NCBI RefSeq assembly: GCF_039969785.1
Contig: NZ_JBDVNC010000048.1
Location: 183,406-247,405, forward strand
DNA: 64,000 bases
Source: Shimia sp039969785
GTDB lineage: Bacteria; Pseudomonadota; Alphaproteobacteria; Rhodobacterales; Rhodobacteraceae
Reading direction: 5' to 3'
Part shown: positions 52,177-59,561 of the stretch, in pieces
How positions within the stretch are numbered: position 1 is the first letter of the stretch
Layout: each line of letters starts with the position of its first letter
Translations under genes and position numbers: made by a program
The notes under the pieces: model-generated
Databases searched by the model: none
Told to the model about the DNA's origin: nothing
Seen by the model: only the letters and a program-made list of their open reading frames with translations

Positions 52177-53343
52177 ATGCGCACTTTCGGAAAATGGCTG
52201 GGCCGCATCCTGTTGATGCTTATACTGGCAATTGCCGTTGTCTATGTCTGGAAGCGCGATCAGGTCAATCGCCTCTATTCGGTGGTAACACTGTATGATG
52301 CCAACAAGATCGTCGGCAATTTCTCGGGCATGAACCTTGCCTTTCCCAACACGGAAATCGACCGAGGTACAGGACCGGTCCATGCGTTGGCCCAGGGGCC
52401 CAGCGCCACCATGCCTGACGCTTTTGACACATGGGTAACAGACCGTACCGTCACCTCTCTGGTTGTGCTCAAAGACGGCGCGTTGGTGCATGAGAGCTAT
52501 TATCAGGGCACCACAGATACCGACCGCCGCATGTCTTTCTCAGTTGCCAAATCATTCCTGTCCGCCCTCTTTGGCGTGGTGGTCAGCGACGGTCAAATCA
52601 CCTCACTGGATGATCCTGTCACAAAATATGCCGCCTCCCTCAAAGGCAGTGCGTATGACGGTGCCTCCATCAAAAACGTGCTCCAGATGTCCTCTGGCGT
52701 GCTGTTTGACGAAGATTATCTGGCCTTTAGTTCTGACATCAACCGCATGAGCCGCGTGCTGGCTCTGGGTGGATCAATGGATGGCTTCACCGAAGATTTG
52801 CGCGCAACATTCACCACGCCGGGCGCGCAATGGAAATACGTATCCATCGACACCCATGTGCTCAGCATGGTGATCCGCGGTGCCACCGGGCGCGACATTG
52901 CCGCTTTGATGTCGGAAAAGATCATCGCGCCACTGGGGCTGGAACAGGCGCCCTATTACATTACGGATGGGGACGGCGTGGCCTTTGTGCTGGGCGGTCT
53001 TAACCTGCGCACCCGCGACTATGCCCGGTTTGGGCAGATGTTCCTGCAAAACGGCATGTTGGATGGCCACCAGATTGTACCCGCTGACTGGGTCACTGCC
53101 AGCACTCAGGCCAGCGCCAAAACAGCGCCCGGCAAAATCGGCTATGGCTATCAATGGTGGATACCTGTCGACGCGACAGCAGGCGAATTTCTGGGGCGCG
53201 GCATCTATGGGCAATACATCTATGTCAATCAACCGCTGGGCATTGTCATCGCCAGCACCGCCGCCGACCGCCTGTTTCGCGAATCCGGTGTTCACAGCGC
53301 AAACATCGCCATGTTCCGGGCCATCGCCGCGTCTGCGCAATAA
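52177..53343 (+). CDS. Serine hydrolase, beta-lactamase class C family
   Basis: The 388-residue protein has an N-terminal membrane anchor or uncleaved signal (RILLMLILAIAVVYVW, about residues 11-26) and a penicillin-binding-like domain with the active-site SVAK (MSFSVAKSFLSALFG) around residue 128 and the YVS element in WKYVSIDTHVLSMV. GYGYQWWIP is typical of the family. It may be an esterase or a peptidase rather than a beta-lactamase; the KTG-like third motif is not obvious. The ATG at 52177 has AGGGGAGA upstream. Confidence 0.85.
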   Translation: MRTFGKWLGRILLMLILAIAVVYVWKRDQVNRLYSVVTLYDANKIVGNFSGMNLAFPNTEIDRGTGPVHALAQGPSATMPDAFDTWVTDRTVTSLVVLKDGALVHESYYQGTTDTDRRMSFSVAKSFLSALFGVVVSDGQITSLDDPVTKYAASLKGSAYDGASIKNVLQMSSGVLFDEDYLAFSSDINRMSRVLALGGSMDGFTEDLRATFTTPGAQWKYVSIDTHVLSMVIRGATGRDIAALMSEKIIAPLGLEQAPYYITDGDGVAFVLGGLNLRTRDYARFGQMFLQNGMLDGHQIVPADWVTASTQASAKTAPGKIGYGYQWWIPVDATAGEFLGRGIYGQYIYVNQPLGIVIASTAADRLFRESGVHSANIAMFRAIAASAQ

Positions 53344-53391
53344 ACCAGACTGGAACGGATCGCGCCGCGCAGACGGCTAGCGTGCGCAGGC

Positions 53392-53838
53392 CTATTTCAC
53401 CACTTCCATGACAGCAAAAGAATTTGTTTGCATGATACCCGGCATCTTGTTGATTTTTTCGCCCAGCACCTGTCGAAAATGCGAAATGTCCCGGGTGCGG
53501 ACTGTCATGACATAATCAAACGACCCCGCCAGCATCAGGCAGCTCTCGACTTCGGGCACTGAAACAATCGCCGCGTTGAATGCGTCCAGCGAGTTTTCAC
53601 CCGCCGTTGCCGCCAGCGAAACCTGCACCGCCATCAGGTGCCCCATACCCAATTTCGCCTTGTCCAGAACCGCGTGATACCCGGTGATATACCCGGTTCT
53701 TTCTAATCGTTTCACTCGTTCTGAACAGGGCGTGTTTGTCAAATTCACGCGCGTCGCAAGCTCTACAATCGAAAGCCGTCCATCGGCTTCAAGCTCTTCC
53801 AGAATTCGTTGGTCGATTCTATCCAAATCTCTGCTCAC
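53392..53838 (-). CDS. Lrp/AsnC family transcriptional regulator
   Basis: The 148-residue protein has an N-terminal helix-turn-helix (RIDQRILEELEADGRLSIVELATRVNLTNTPCSERVKRLE) and a C-terminal RAM/AsnC ligand domain (GSFDYVMTVRTRDISHFRQVL). It is closest in pattern to Lrp-like regulators that respond to amino acids. It is divergent from the universal stress protein and alanine symporter genes with a 193-bp shared region, so it may control them (inference). Confidence 0.92.
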   Translation of the reverse strand: MSRDLDRIDQRILEELEADGRLSIVELATRVNLTNTPCSERVKRLERTGYITGYHAVLDKAKLGMGHLMAVQVSLAATAGENSLDAFNAAIVSVPEVESCLMLAGSFDYVMTVRTRDISHFRQVLGEKINKMPGIMQTNSFAVMEVVK

Positions 53839-54031
53839 TAGGTATTTTTCCTTTCAAAGCGCTACAGTATGACAAAAATTCCTGAATTAACCCCAAGAAA
53901 ATGCCCATTGTCTAGAGATAATCACCAATACTGTTCGCCAGGGCAAGCTAGAAACGTGCTATTGTTTCCAGCAGCTCCACTAAGAGGGCAAACGCTCTGA
54001 TAACTGAGTAAACACTGACACGGAGGACAGA

Positions 54032-54469
54032 ATGACGGTCAAAATTGTCATTGGACTTGACGGGACAGACACAGGTGAACGCGCACTCAACTTCGCAAAA
54101 GATCTGGCATCCAAAATGGATTCCTGCGAATTGCTCGCCATCTATGTCATCGAATGGTCCCCATTCACATTTCAAACCGCTGAAGAAAACGCGCAACGTC
54201 ACAAACGCCGGGATGAAGAAATCGAACTCGCAACGGCGCGCATTGTCGAACCAGCCGTCAGCGCGCTTAAAGAAGCGGGTTTCAACGCAACCGGACTGGT
54301 CCGCCATGGCGACGTGGCCGAAACTCTGAACAAACTGACCGTTGAAAACGGCGGCTCTCAGATCATCGTTGGGCGCGCATCGGCTGATGGCTTTACCAAA
54401 CGTCTTTTTGGCAGCTCGACCCAAAACCTTGTGATGCACGCAGACGTGCCCGTCACTGTGGTCGGATAG
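54032..54469 (+). CDS. Universal stress protein, UspA family
   Basis: The 145-residue single Usp domain has KIVIGLDGTDTGERAL at the N-terminus and, near the end, IIVGRASADGFTKRLFGSSTQNLVMHADVPVTVV, which resembles the nucleotide-binding G-2x-G-9x-G(S/T) motif, suggesting ATP binding. It lies 9 bp before the alanine symporter gene and is almost certainly co-transcribed with it, a pairing often seen where Usp proteins modulate transporters. An AGGA site precedes the ATG. Confidence 0.92.
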   Translation: MTVKIVIGLDGTDTGERALNFAKDLASKMDSCELLAIYVIEWSPFTFQTAEENAQRHKRRDEEIELATARIVEPAVSALKEAGFNATGLVRHGDVAETLNKLTVENGGSQIIVGRASADGFTKRLFGSSTQNLVMHADVPVTVVG

Positions 54470-54478
54470 GAGCAGATC

Positions 54479-56032
54479 ATGAACAATAAAACGCGTTTCT
54501 GGCTGACCTCCGCAATGGCAGCCATGGCCACAAGTCCGCTCGCCGCTCAAGAAGCGATGGGCATCGACGAAAAAGTCAATCAGGCGTTCGCAAGCGCCAC
54601 AGGCCCATTTGTAAGCCTGATCTTTGCACCCTTTCCCGGCACCAGTTTCCCGTGGATTGTGATGTGGCTGGTTGTCGCCGCCACGATTTTCACTCTGTAT
54701 TTCGGGTTTGTTCAGTTCCGGTTTTTCAAACACGCGATCCAGCTGGTCAAAGGCGACTATTCTGACCCGAATGACGCCGGAGAAGTCAGCCACTTTCAGG
54801 CCCTCGCCACAGCCCTTTCGGGCACGGTTGGCCTTGGGAACATCGCTGGTGTGGCCGTTGCGGTTGGCATCGGCGGGCCCGGTGCCACGTTCTGGATGAT
54901 CCTTGCAGGTCTGCTGGGAATGGCATCCAAGTTTACCGAATGTACGCTGGGTGTGAAGTATCGCAATGAATACAGCGACGGCACCGTTTCGGGCGGTCCA
55001 ATGTATTACATCTCCAAAGGGTTCAACGAGCTGGGTCTTCCCGGCGGTAAAATCCTTGCGGTGGTGTTTTCGATCTTCTGTATTCTTGGCGCGCTTGGCG
55101 GCGGCAACATGTTCCAGGCCAATCAGGCACACGCTCAGATTTCCAGCATTGTCGGGGACTATCCGGGCTGGATCACAGGCATCGTGTTTGCGGCTGTTGT
55201 CTTTGCCGTGATTGTCGGCGGGATCAAATCCATCGCCAACGTCACCGAAAAAGTCGTGCCATTCATGGGCATTCTCTATGTTGGTGCCGCGCTGATCATC
55301 CTGATCGTCAATTACAACATGATCGGCTGGGCCTTTGGTCAGATCTTTGCGGGCGCGTTCACCGGTCTTGGTGTTGCAGGCGGCATGGTAGGAGCGCTGA
55401 TCCAGGGCTTCAAACGGGCGGCCTTCTCAAACGAGGCTGGCGTGGGTTCAGCGGCGATTGCGCACTCTGCGGTGAAAACCAAAGAACCAATCACCGAAGG
55501 GTTCGTATCTTTGCTGGAACCGCTGATCGATACTGTTGTGATCTGCACAATGACCGCTCTGGTCATCATCATTTCGCAGCAACTGATCGTTGACGAAGCA
55601 ACCGGCAACTACATGCTCAACGAAGCGGGCAACGCGATTGCAACTGTTGACGGCAACTCGGGTGTTTCACTGACCTCTGCGGCATTTGCCTCAGGCATCA
55701 GCTGGTTCCCTTATGTGCTGGCCATCGCGGTTGTTCTGTTTGCCTTCTCGACCATGATTTCATGGAGCTATTACGGCTTGAAGGCATGGACCTATCTGTT
55801 TGGCGAAGGCAAGACGTCCGAGCTGACATTCAAGGTCATCTTCTGCGTCTTCATCGTAATTGGTGCTGCCGCCTCGCTTGGACCGGTCATCGACTTCTCT
55901 GATGCCGCAATCTTTGCCATGGCTGTTGTGAACATCTTCTGCCTCTACTTCCTGATGAAGCTGGTGAAGAAAGAGCTTGCCTCCTACGCATCGCGTCTGG
56001 ACTCCGGCGAGATCAAAAAGTTCAACCACTGA
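54479..56032 (+). CDS. Alanine/glycine:cation symporter (AGCS family)
   Basis: The 517-residue sodium:amino acid symporter has an N-terminal hydrophobic signal-like segment (MATSPLAAQE) followed by about ten or eleven helices. Family signatures are FQALATALSGTVGLGNIAGVAVAVGIGGPGATFWM, GGPMYYISKG and FKRAAFSNEAGVGSAAIAHSA. It imports D/L-alanine or glycine with Na+. It is the second gene after usp, with a possible Lrp-type regulator divergent. A strong terminator closes it. Confidence 0.95.
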   Translation: MNNKTRFWLTSAMAAMATSPLAAQEAMGIDEKVNQAFASATGPFVSLIFAPFPGTSFPWIVMWLVVAATIFTLYFGFVQFRFFKHAIQLVKGDYSDPNDAGEVSHFQALATALSGTVGLGNIAGVAVAVGIGGPGATFWMILAGLLGMASKFTECTLGVKYRNEYSDGTVSGGPMYYISKGFNELGLPGGKILAVVFSIFCILGALGGGNMFQANQAHAQISSIVGDYPGWITGIVFAAVVFAVIVGGIKSIANVTEKVVPFMGILYVGAALIILIVNYNMIGWAFGQIFAGAFTGLGVAGGMVGALIQGFKRAAFSNEAGVGSAAIAHSAVKTKEPITEGFVSLLEPLIDTVVICTMTALVIIISQQLIVDEATGNYMLNEAGNAIATVDGNSGVSLTSAAFASGISWFPYVLAIAVVLFAFSTMISWSYYGLKAWTYLFGEGKTSELTFKVIFCVFIVIGAAASLGPVIDFSDAAIFAMAVVNIFCLYFLMKLVKKELASYASRLDSGEIKKFNH

Positions 56033-56039
56033 TAAACAC

Positions 56040-56075
56040 GCCCCGACGCCAAGACTTTGCGTCGGGGCAACTTTT
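56040..56075. terminator. Bidirectional terminator between symporter and flavoprotein genes
   Basis: GCCCCGACGC (56040-56049) and GCGTCGGGGC (56059-56068) form a perfect 10-bp stem with a nine-base loop, then AACTTTT on the plus strand. Convergent genes end on both sides. Confidence 0.88.
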
Positions 56076-56078
56076 ACC

Positions 56079-57446
56079 TCAGTGCACACGCGCACCCTGT
56101 CGTTTCAGCTCTGTCTGAATATCAACCACATCCATCTGATCCAGATCGCGACCCTGTTGTTTGATCGACATGGCTGCCGCAACACCAGCCCCCTGCCCGA
56201 TCACCGCACAACACGCCATATTTCGCGTCGCGGCATGGGCAATCCGTTCACCCCCGGTGGCGCGTCCTGACACCAACAGGTTCTTCACGCGCTTAGGCAA
56301 CAGATTGCGATACGGCACCTGAAAATATCGCCCCGTCGTGGGCAGGATCAGTACGCCATACCCATCAATAAACTCTGGGAAAATGCCAATCGTATCCTCG
56401 AACCGGCCCTGCGCGCGCACATCGGTTTCGCGCATGTGATAGATGGTATCGACCTTGCGCGTGTCGCGAATACCCAGGCTCATCCCGAAATTCCGCAACC
56501 GTGCGTTTTCACAGCCCGGCGTGAACCGGCGCAACGCTTCAATCGCCAGCATCGCCTGACGACGCCCCTCGATCTCGCCTTTGGTCAGGCTGTCAGGATC
56601 CGTGCCGTCGATCCCGTCCATATGCACAAGGTTCATATAGGTCAGCTCCCCCGTGTCATGCATCGCGCCCCACGTCCCGGCAATGGTGTTCAGATGCGCC
56701 GGGATCACTCCGGCCTTGATCGCCTGCGCAAAAGGCTTGCCCAGAAACGGCGAAAACATCTCGTCTTCCTTGCCGGTGGTCTCGATGTTCCATTCTCCAC
56801 CTCCGCCCCAATCGGCATAGGTCTGCGGGTCCGCCTTGATCCCTTCCATGAACCGGCCCTTGTCGACCCCGGCCAGATGGAACATCACCGACGCTGCCAT
56901 CATCGCTTCGGGCGGGGTCATCTGCGTTGGCGCGCCTGCGCGATGCGCCACGTCCGCATCGCCCGTGGCATCGATCACCCGTTTGGCCAGTATCGCCTCG
57001 CGCCCAGCCTTGGATTCCGTGATGATGCCGACAATGGCATCCCCCTCCATGATCGGCGCCACAAACTGGCGATGCAGCATGGCGTGAATACCCGCCTGCT
57101 CCACCATCCGATCCGCCACCAGCTTGAAACCTTCGCTGTCGATCTCGTAACTCAGCGACTGGCTTTCAGGCACAGCCGCACCCGCAGTCTTTGCGGCATC
57201 CTCAAATTCCTTGGGAATGCCCATCGACTCGACGGTGTTCTCGTGGCGGTACCAATGCATGCCTTCCACGCCAACCACCGTGATATTGCCACCAAAGCAA
57301 CCGAACCGCTCCACCAGCGTCACTTCAACACCGGCCCGTGCGGCGGCCAGCGCGGCTGACAGGCCACCGGGGCCAGCCCCCACAACCAGCACATCGGTTT
57401 CATGGATCACATCAATCCGGCGGGCGGGTTCGACAATCTGTTTCAT
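56079..57446 (-). CDS. FAD-dependent oxidoreductase (FAD_oxidored family)
   Basis: The 455-residue flavoprotein has an N-terminal Rossmann motif DVLVVGAGPGGLSAALAAARAG, then ERFGCFGGNITVVG (the family's GGN segment), KRVIDATGDADVAHRAGAP and a C-terminal LLVSGRATGGERIAHAATRNMACCAVIGQGAGVAAA. Such proteins are found in catabolic and thiamine/ubiquinone-unrelated oxidations; the substrate is unknown. The ATG at 57446 was chosen; the upstream TTG at 57482 gives an unusual leader. Confidence 0.85.
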   Translation of the reverse strand: MKQIVEPARRIDVIHETDVLVVGAGPGGLSAALAAARAGVEVTLVERFGCFGGNITVVGVEGMHWYRHENTVESMGIPKEFEDAAKTAGAAVPESQSLSYEIDSEGFKLVADRMVEQAGIHAMLHRQFVAPIMEGDAIVGIITESKAGREAILAKRVIDATGDADVAHRAGAPTQMTPPEAMMAASVMFHLAGVDKGRFMEGIKADPQTYADWGGGGEWNIETTGKEDEMFSPFLGKPFAQAIKAGVIPAHLNTIAGTWGAMHDTGELTYMNLVHMDGIDGTDPDSLTKGEIEGRRQAMLAIEALRRFTPGCENARLRNFGMSLGIRDTRKVDTIYHMRETDVRAQGRFEDTIGIFPEFIDGYGVLILPTTGRYFQVPYRNLLPKRVKNLLVSGRATGGERIAHAATRNMACCAVIGQGAGVAAAMSIKQQGRDLDQMDVVDIQTELKRQGARVH

Positions 57447-57563
57447 ACCTGTGACCGTTCCCGCTTTGCAGCGATCCGTCAATTGTTAACTGAAATGGCG
57501 ATTTGGCCGTTCCGGGGCAAAATCGATTTGCCCGCAAACGCAGTGACGTGTCATGATGCTTGC

Positions 57564-57935
57564 ATGATCCAAAAAGACGCCTCTCTGAATGTGCTGGGCA
57601 CCGACCTTGCGCCCTGCTCCAATCACCCGGTGACCGGGTATTTCCGCGACGGGCATTGCAACACCTGCCCCCAAGATCACGGCAGCCACACGGTCTGCGC
57701 GGTGATGACGGCTGAGTTTCTGGCCTATTCCAAATATGTCGGCAATGACCTCAGCACACCACGCCCCGAATCCGGGTTTCCGGGTCTGACCCCGGGGGAT
57801 GCGTGGTGCCTGTGTGCGGCGCGATTCCTGCAAGCCCACGACGAAGGTTGCGCCCCGCGCATCAACCTGTCCGCCACGCACCAACGCGCACTGGACGTGG
57901 TGAATTTGAACATCCTTCAGGATCACGCGCTCTAA
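57564..57935 (+). CDS. DUF2237 family protein
   Basis: The 123-residue protein matches DUF2237 almost end to end: NVLGTDLAPCSNHPVTGYFRDG, CNTCPQDHGSHTVCAVMT, EFLAYSKYVGNDLSTPRPE, FPGLTPGDAWCLCAARF and ATHQRALDVVNLNIL. The family is widespread and of unknown function; several conserved Cys and His suggest metal binding (inference). The ATG at 57564 begins the conserved region after a short lead (MIQKDAS). Confidence 0.9.
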   Translation: MIQKDASLNVLGTDLAPCSNHPVTGYFRDGHCNTCPQDHGSHTVCAVMTAEFLAYSKYVGNDLSTPRPESGFPGLTPGDAWCLCAARFLQAHDEGCAPRINLSATHQRALDVVNLNILQDHAL

Positions 57936-57980
57936 AGCACTTCGCCGAATACCTGATACATCAAGCATCCCTTAACGCGT

Positions 57981-57997
57981 TGAAATCTTTGATTTCA
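57981..57997. terminator. Small palindrome between DUF2237 and HTH genes
   Basis: TGAAATC (57981-57987), TTT, GATTTCA (57991-57997). It is AT-rich and without a long T-run, but sits between two convergent stops. It may be a weak terminator. Confidence 0.35.
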
Positions 57998-58013
57998 GGC
58001 AGCATTAAGTGAG

Positions 58014-58523
58014 TCAGGTTGTTCGTGAAGTGCTCCAGACGGTGTCCTCAGCCAACAAATCTTCCAGAAAAAGGCTCATCAACTGCGCCCGCCCGGTGAC
58101 ACCGGCCTTGCGGTAAATCGCGTTACATTGCGCTTTGACCGTGCCGTCTGACGTATTGCGCAAATCCGCAATCTCCTGCACCGACAGACCTTTGATGGAA
58201 AACAACGCGACATCCCGCTCGGCCGGGGTCAGCGCCCACCCATCAAATGTCGCCCCAAGATGATCACGAAACGCGGTCTGCACCTGCTGCAGGCTTTTCT
58301 CGGCTCGCGCCTTTTCCGCCAAAGTCCGCCTCAGCGTCACACCGCCCAGCACAACCCCAAGCACCAGGCCCAATGCCGCGCCAATCTCCAATAATTCACG
58401 GGTTTGCCAGGGGATCGGCGCACTGCGCGCACCCAAAATCGTCAACACGATCTCCGCCACGAAAAACAGCGCGCAAACCGCCTGAAAGAAAACCAGCGCA
58501 ATCAGAAAATACGACCGCTTCAC
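58014..58523 (-). CDS. Membrane-anchored LuxR-type helix-turn-helix protein
   Basis: The 169-residue protein has two N-terminal membrane helices (about residues 5-31 and 43-64), a short coiled linker (EKARAEKSLQQVQTAFRDHL) and a C-terminal LuxR/FixJ-type HTH (LTPAERDVALFSIKGLSVQEIADLRNTSDGTVKAQCNAIYRKAGV). It has no receiver or AHL-binding domain. It is a DNA-binding regulator fixed at the membrane, downstream of two exported PepSY-like genes in the same orientation, so it may sense envelope state (inference). A 39-bp gap separates it from the PepSY gene. Confidence 0.85.
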   Translation of the reverse strand: MKRSYFLIALVFFQAVCALFFVAEIVLTILGARSAPIPWQTRELLEIGAALGLVLGVVLGGVTLRRTLAEKARAEKSLQQVQTAFRDHLGATFDGWALTPAERDVALFSIKGLSVQEIADLRNTSDGTVKAQCNAIYRKAGVTGRAQLMSLFLEDLLAEDTVWSTSRTT

Positions 58524-58562
58524 AAAATGCCCGCCTTGTGTGCAATGGTCGCTCGGGTCAGA

Positions 58563-58880
58563 TCAGTCATCCTGACCGCCCTTGTCATCGTGTGACTCTC
58601 CCAGAATCCCACCATGATCGTCGTCATCATCCTCAACTTCCCAATAATCCCGCAAGATTTCGCCGGACCGGGGATTAAGAATAATCTCGCGTTCCAGCCC
58701 GCCGCGATTGGCCTCTATCTGAACACGGCCAAGAAAGGTTCGGGACACTTCAATATCGGTATAGCCTTGCGACGCCAGCTGTCGGGTGATCGCCTCAACC
58801 CGCGTCTCGGCGACCGCCGGCGTGACCAGCATCAGCGCCGCAATCGCGCCAAGAGCTGCTGAATAAAGACTTCTCTTCAT
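58563..58880 (-). CDS. PepSY-like exported protein with acidic tail
   Basis: The 105-residue protein has a Sec signal (SAALGAIAALMLVTPAVAET) and a mature part like a PepSY unit: AITRQLASQGYTDIEVSRTFLGRVQIEANRGGLEREIILNPRSGEILRDYWE. The last 25 residues are acidic (EVEDDDDDHGG and DD ends). PepSY domains often inhibit or sense proteases or bind metals. It shares architecture with the next gene upstream (59032-59358), suggesting an old duplication. A strong hairpin lies 20 bp before its start. Confidence 0.82.
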   Translation of the reverse strand: MKRSLYSAALGAIAALMLVTPAVAETRVEAITRQLASQGYTDIEVSRTFLGRVQIEANRGGLEREIILNPRSGEILRDYWEVEDDDDDHGGILGESHDDKGGQDD

Positions 58881-58898
58881 ATACTTGTCCCCGATGTC

Positions 58899-58925
58899 GC
58901 CGACGCCGGAATATCCGGCGCCGGC
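58899..58925. repeat. GC-rich intercistronic hairpin
   Basis: GCCGACGCCGGA (58899-58910) and TCCGGCGCCGGC (58914-58925) pair over 11 of 12 positions with an ATA loop. It sits between the acidic gene and the PepSY gene with no T-run. It is likely an mRNA processing or stability element that lets the two cistrons differ in level. Confidence 0.5.
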
Positions 58926-59031
58926 TGGCAGAAGAAGGTGCCCGGCTTGCCTACCGTTTAACCGAACCGCGAGTGGATGGCAAAACCGACCGGGCGCAAG
59001 GGATCACACGGACCCCGTCTTCTTCGGCGTC

Positions 59032-59358
59032 TCAGTTACCTGTGCTGCTTTCGGATGCGTCAACATCATTGTCCTGATCGTCATCATCATCATCGTCGTC
59101 ATCTTCGTCGTCATCATCGTCCTCCAGGCTGGTTTCCTGCGACACCATTTCCTCGGTGGCGATGTCATAGACAGTTTCCGTTTCGCTGCCGTCTTTCTCG
59201 GCCTCAATGGTCAAAAGCCCGTCTTTGGTTTCAACTTCAATGTCGGAATATCCGTCCGCTTCCAGCTCCTGCACCAGACGTTCTTCAAAAGTCATCGCCT
59301 GTGCCGATGCTGCAAAGCCGATCAGAATAGCTGTGGTTGTCAGGTAAATACGTTTCAT
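59032..59358 (-). CDS. Exported PepSY-like protein with poly-aspartate tail
   Basis: The 108-residue protein has a signal peptide (RIYLTTTAILIGFAASAQAM) and a mature MTFEERLVQELEADGYSDIEVETKDGLLTIEAEKDG segment that mirrors the neighbouring PepSY protein (QGYTDIEV versus DGYSDIEV). It ends with about 20 nearly continuous Asp/Glu residues (residues 79-101). The Asp run is coded by repeated GAT/GAC triplets (59060-59125), so its length may vary by slippage. It could buffer cations or bind calcium in the periplasm (inference). Three direct repeats precede it at 59440-59498. Confidence 0.8.
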   Translation of the reverse strand: MKRIYLTTTAILIGFAASAQAMTFEERLVQELEADGYSDIEVETKDGLLTIEAEKDGSETETVYDIATEEMVSQETSLEDDDDDEDDDDDDDDDQDNDVDASESSTGN

Positions 59359-59439
59359 TGGGTTCTCCTTGGTTGATGCGCCGCCTCATTCGGCGCGGTG
59401 TCTTCAACCTGTGCCAACCCGACCACATCCTCTATTAGC

Positions 59440-59498
59440 CCAAAGTTTAAATCCGGCACTATCGACCAAAGGTTTAAGCGCCTAAACCAAAGTTTAGA
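59440..59498 (-). promoter_or_regulatory. Triple direct repeat upstream of the acidic exported protein
   Basis: CCAAAGTTTAAA (59440-59451), CCAAAGGTTTAAG (59466-59478) and CCAAAGTTTAGA (59487-59498) on the plus strand, starts 26 and 21 bp apart, i.e. near two helical turns. They lie 80-140 bp before the start of the minus-strand operon and after the trpB terminator. The array looks like regulator binding sites; the regulator is unknown. Confidence 0.5.
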
Positions 59499-59508
59499 GC
59501 CCCTAAAA

Positions 59509-59538
59509 GCAAAAAGGCGCCCCCATGAAGGACGCCTT
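59509..59538 (-). terminator. Intrinsic terminator of trpB
   Basis: On the minus strand AAGGCG (59538-59533) pairs with CGCCTT (59519-59514) around a 13-base loop, followed by TTT and GC then TTTT. It lies 24 bp after the trpB stop. Confidence 0.65.
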
Positions 59539-59561
59539 GAAATTCTTTGTTTGTCAGAGGG

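Noticed and set aside
53948..55132. 394-codon minus-strand frame opposite usp and the symporter
   Set aside because: Shadow of two well-supported genes; Cys/His-rich translation with no domain.
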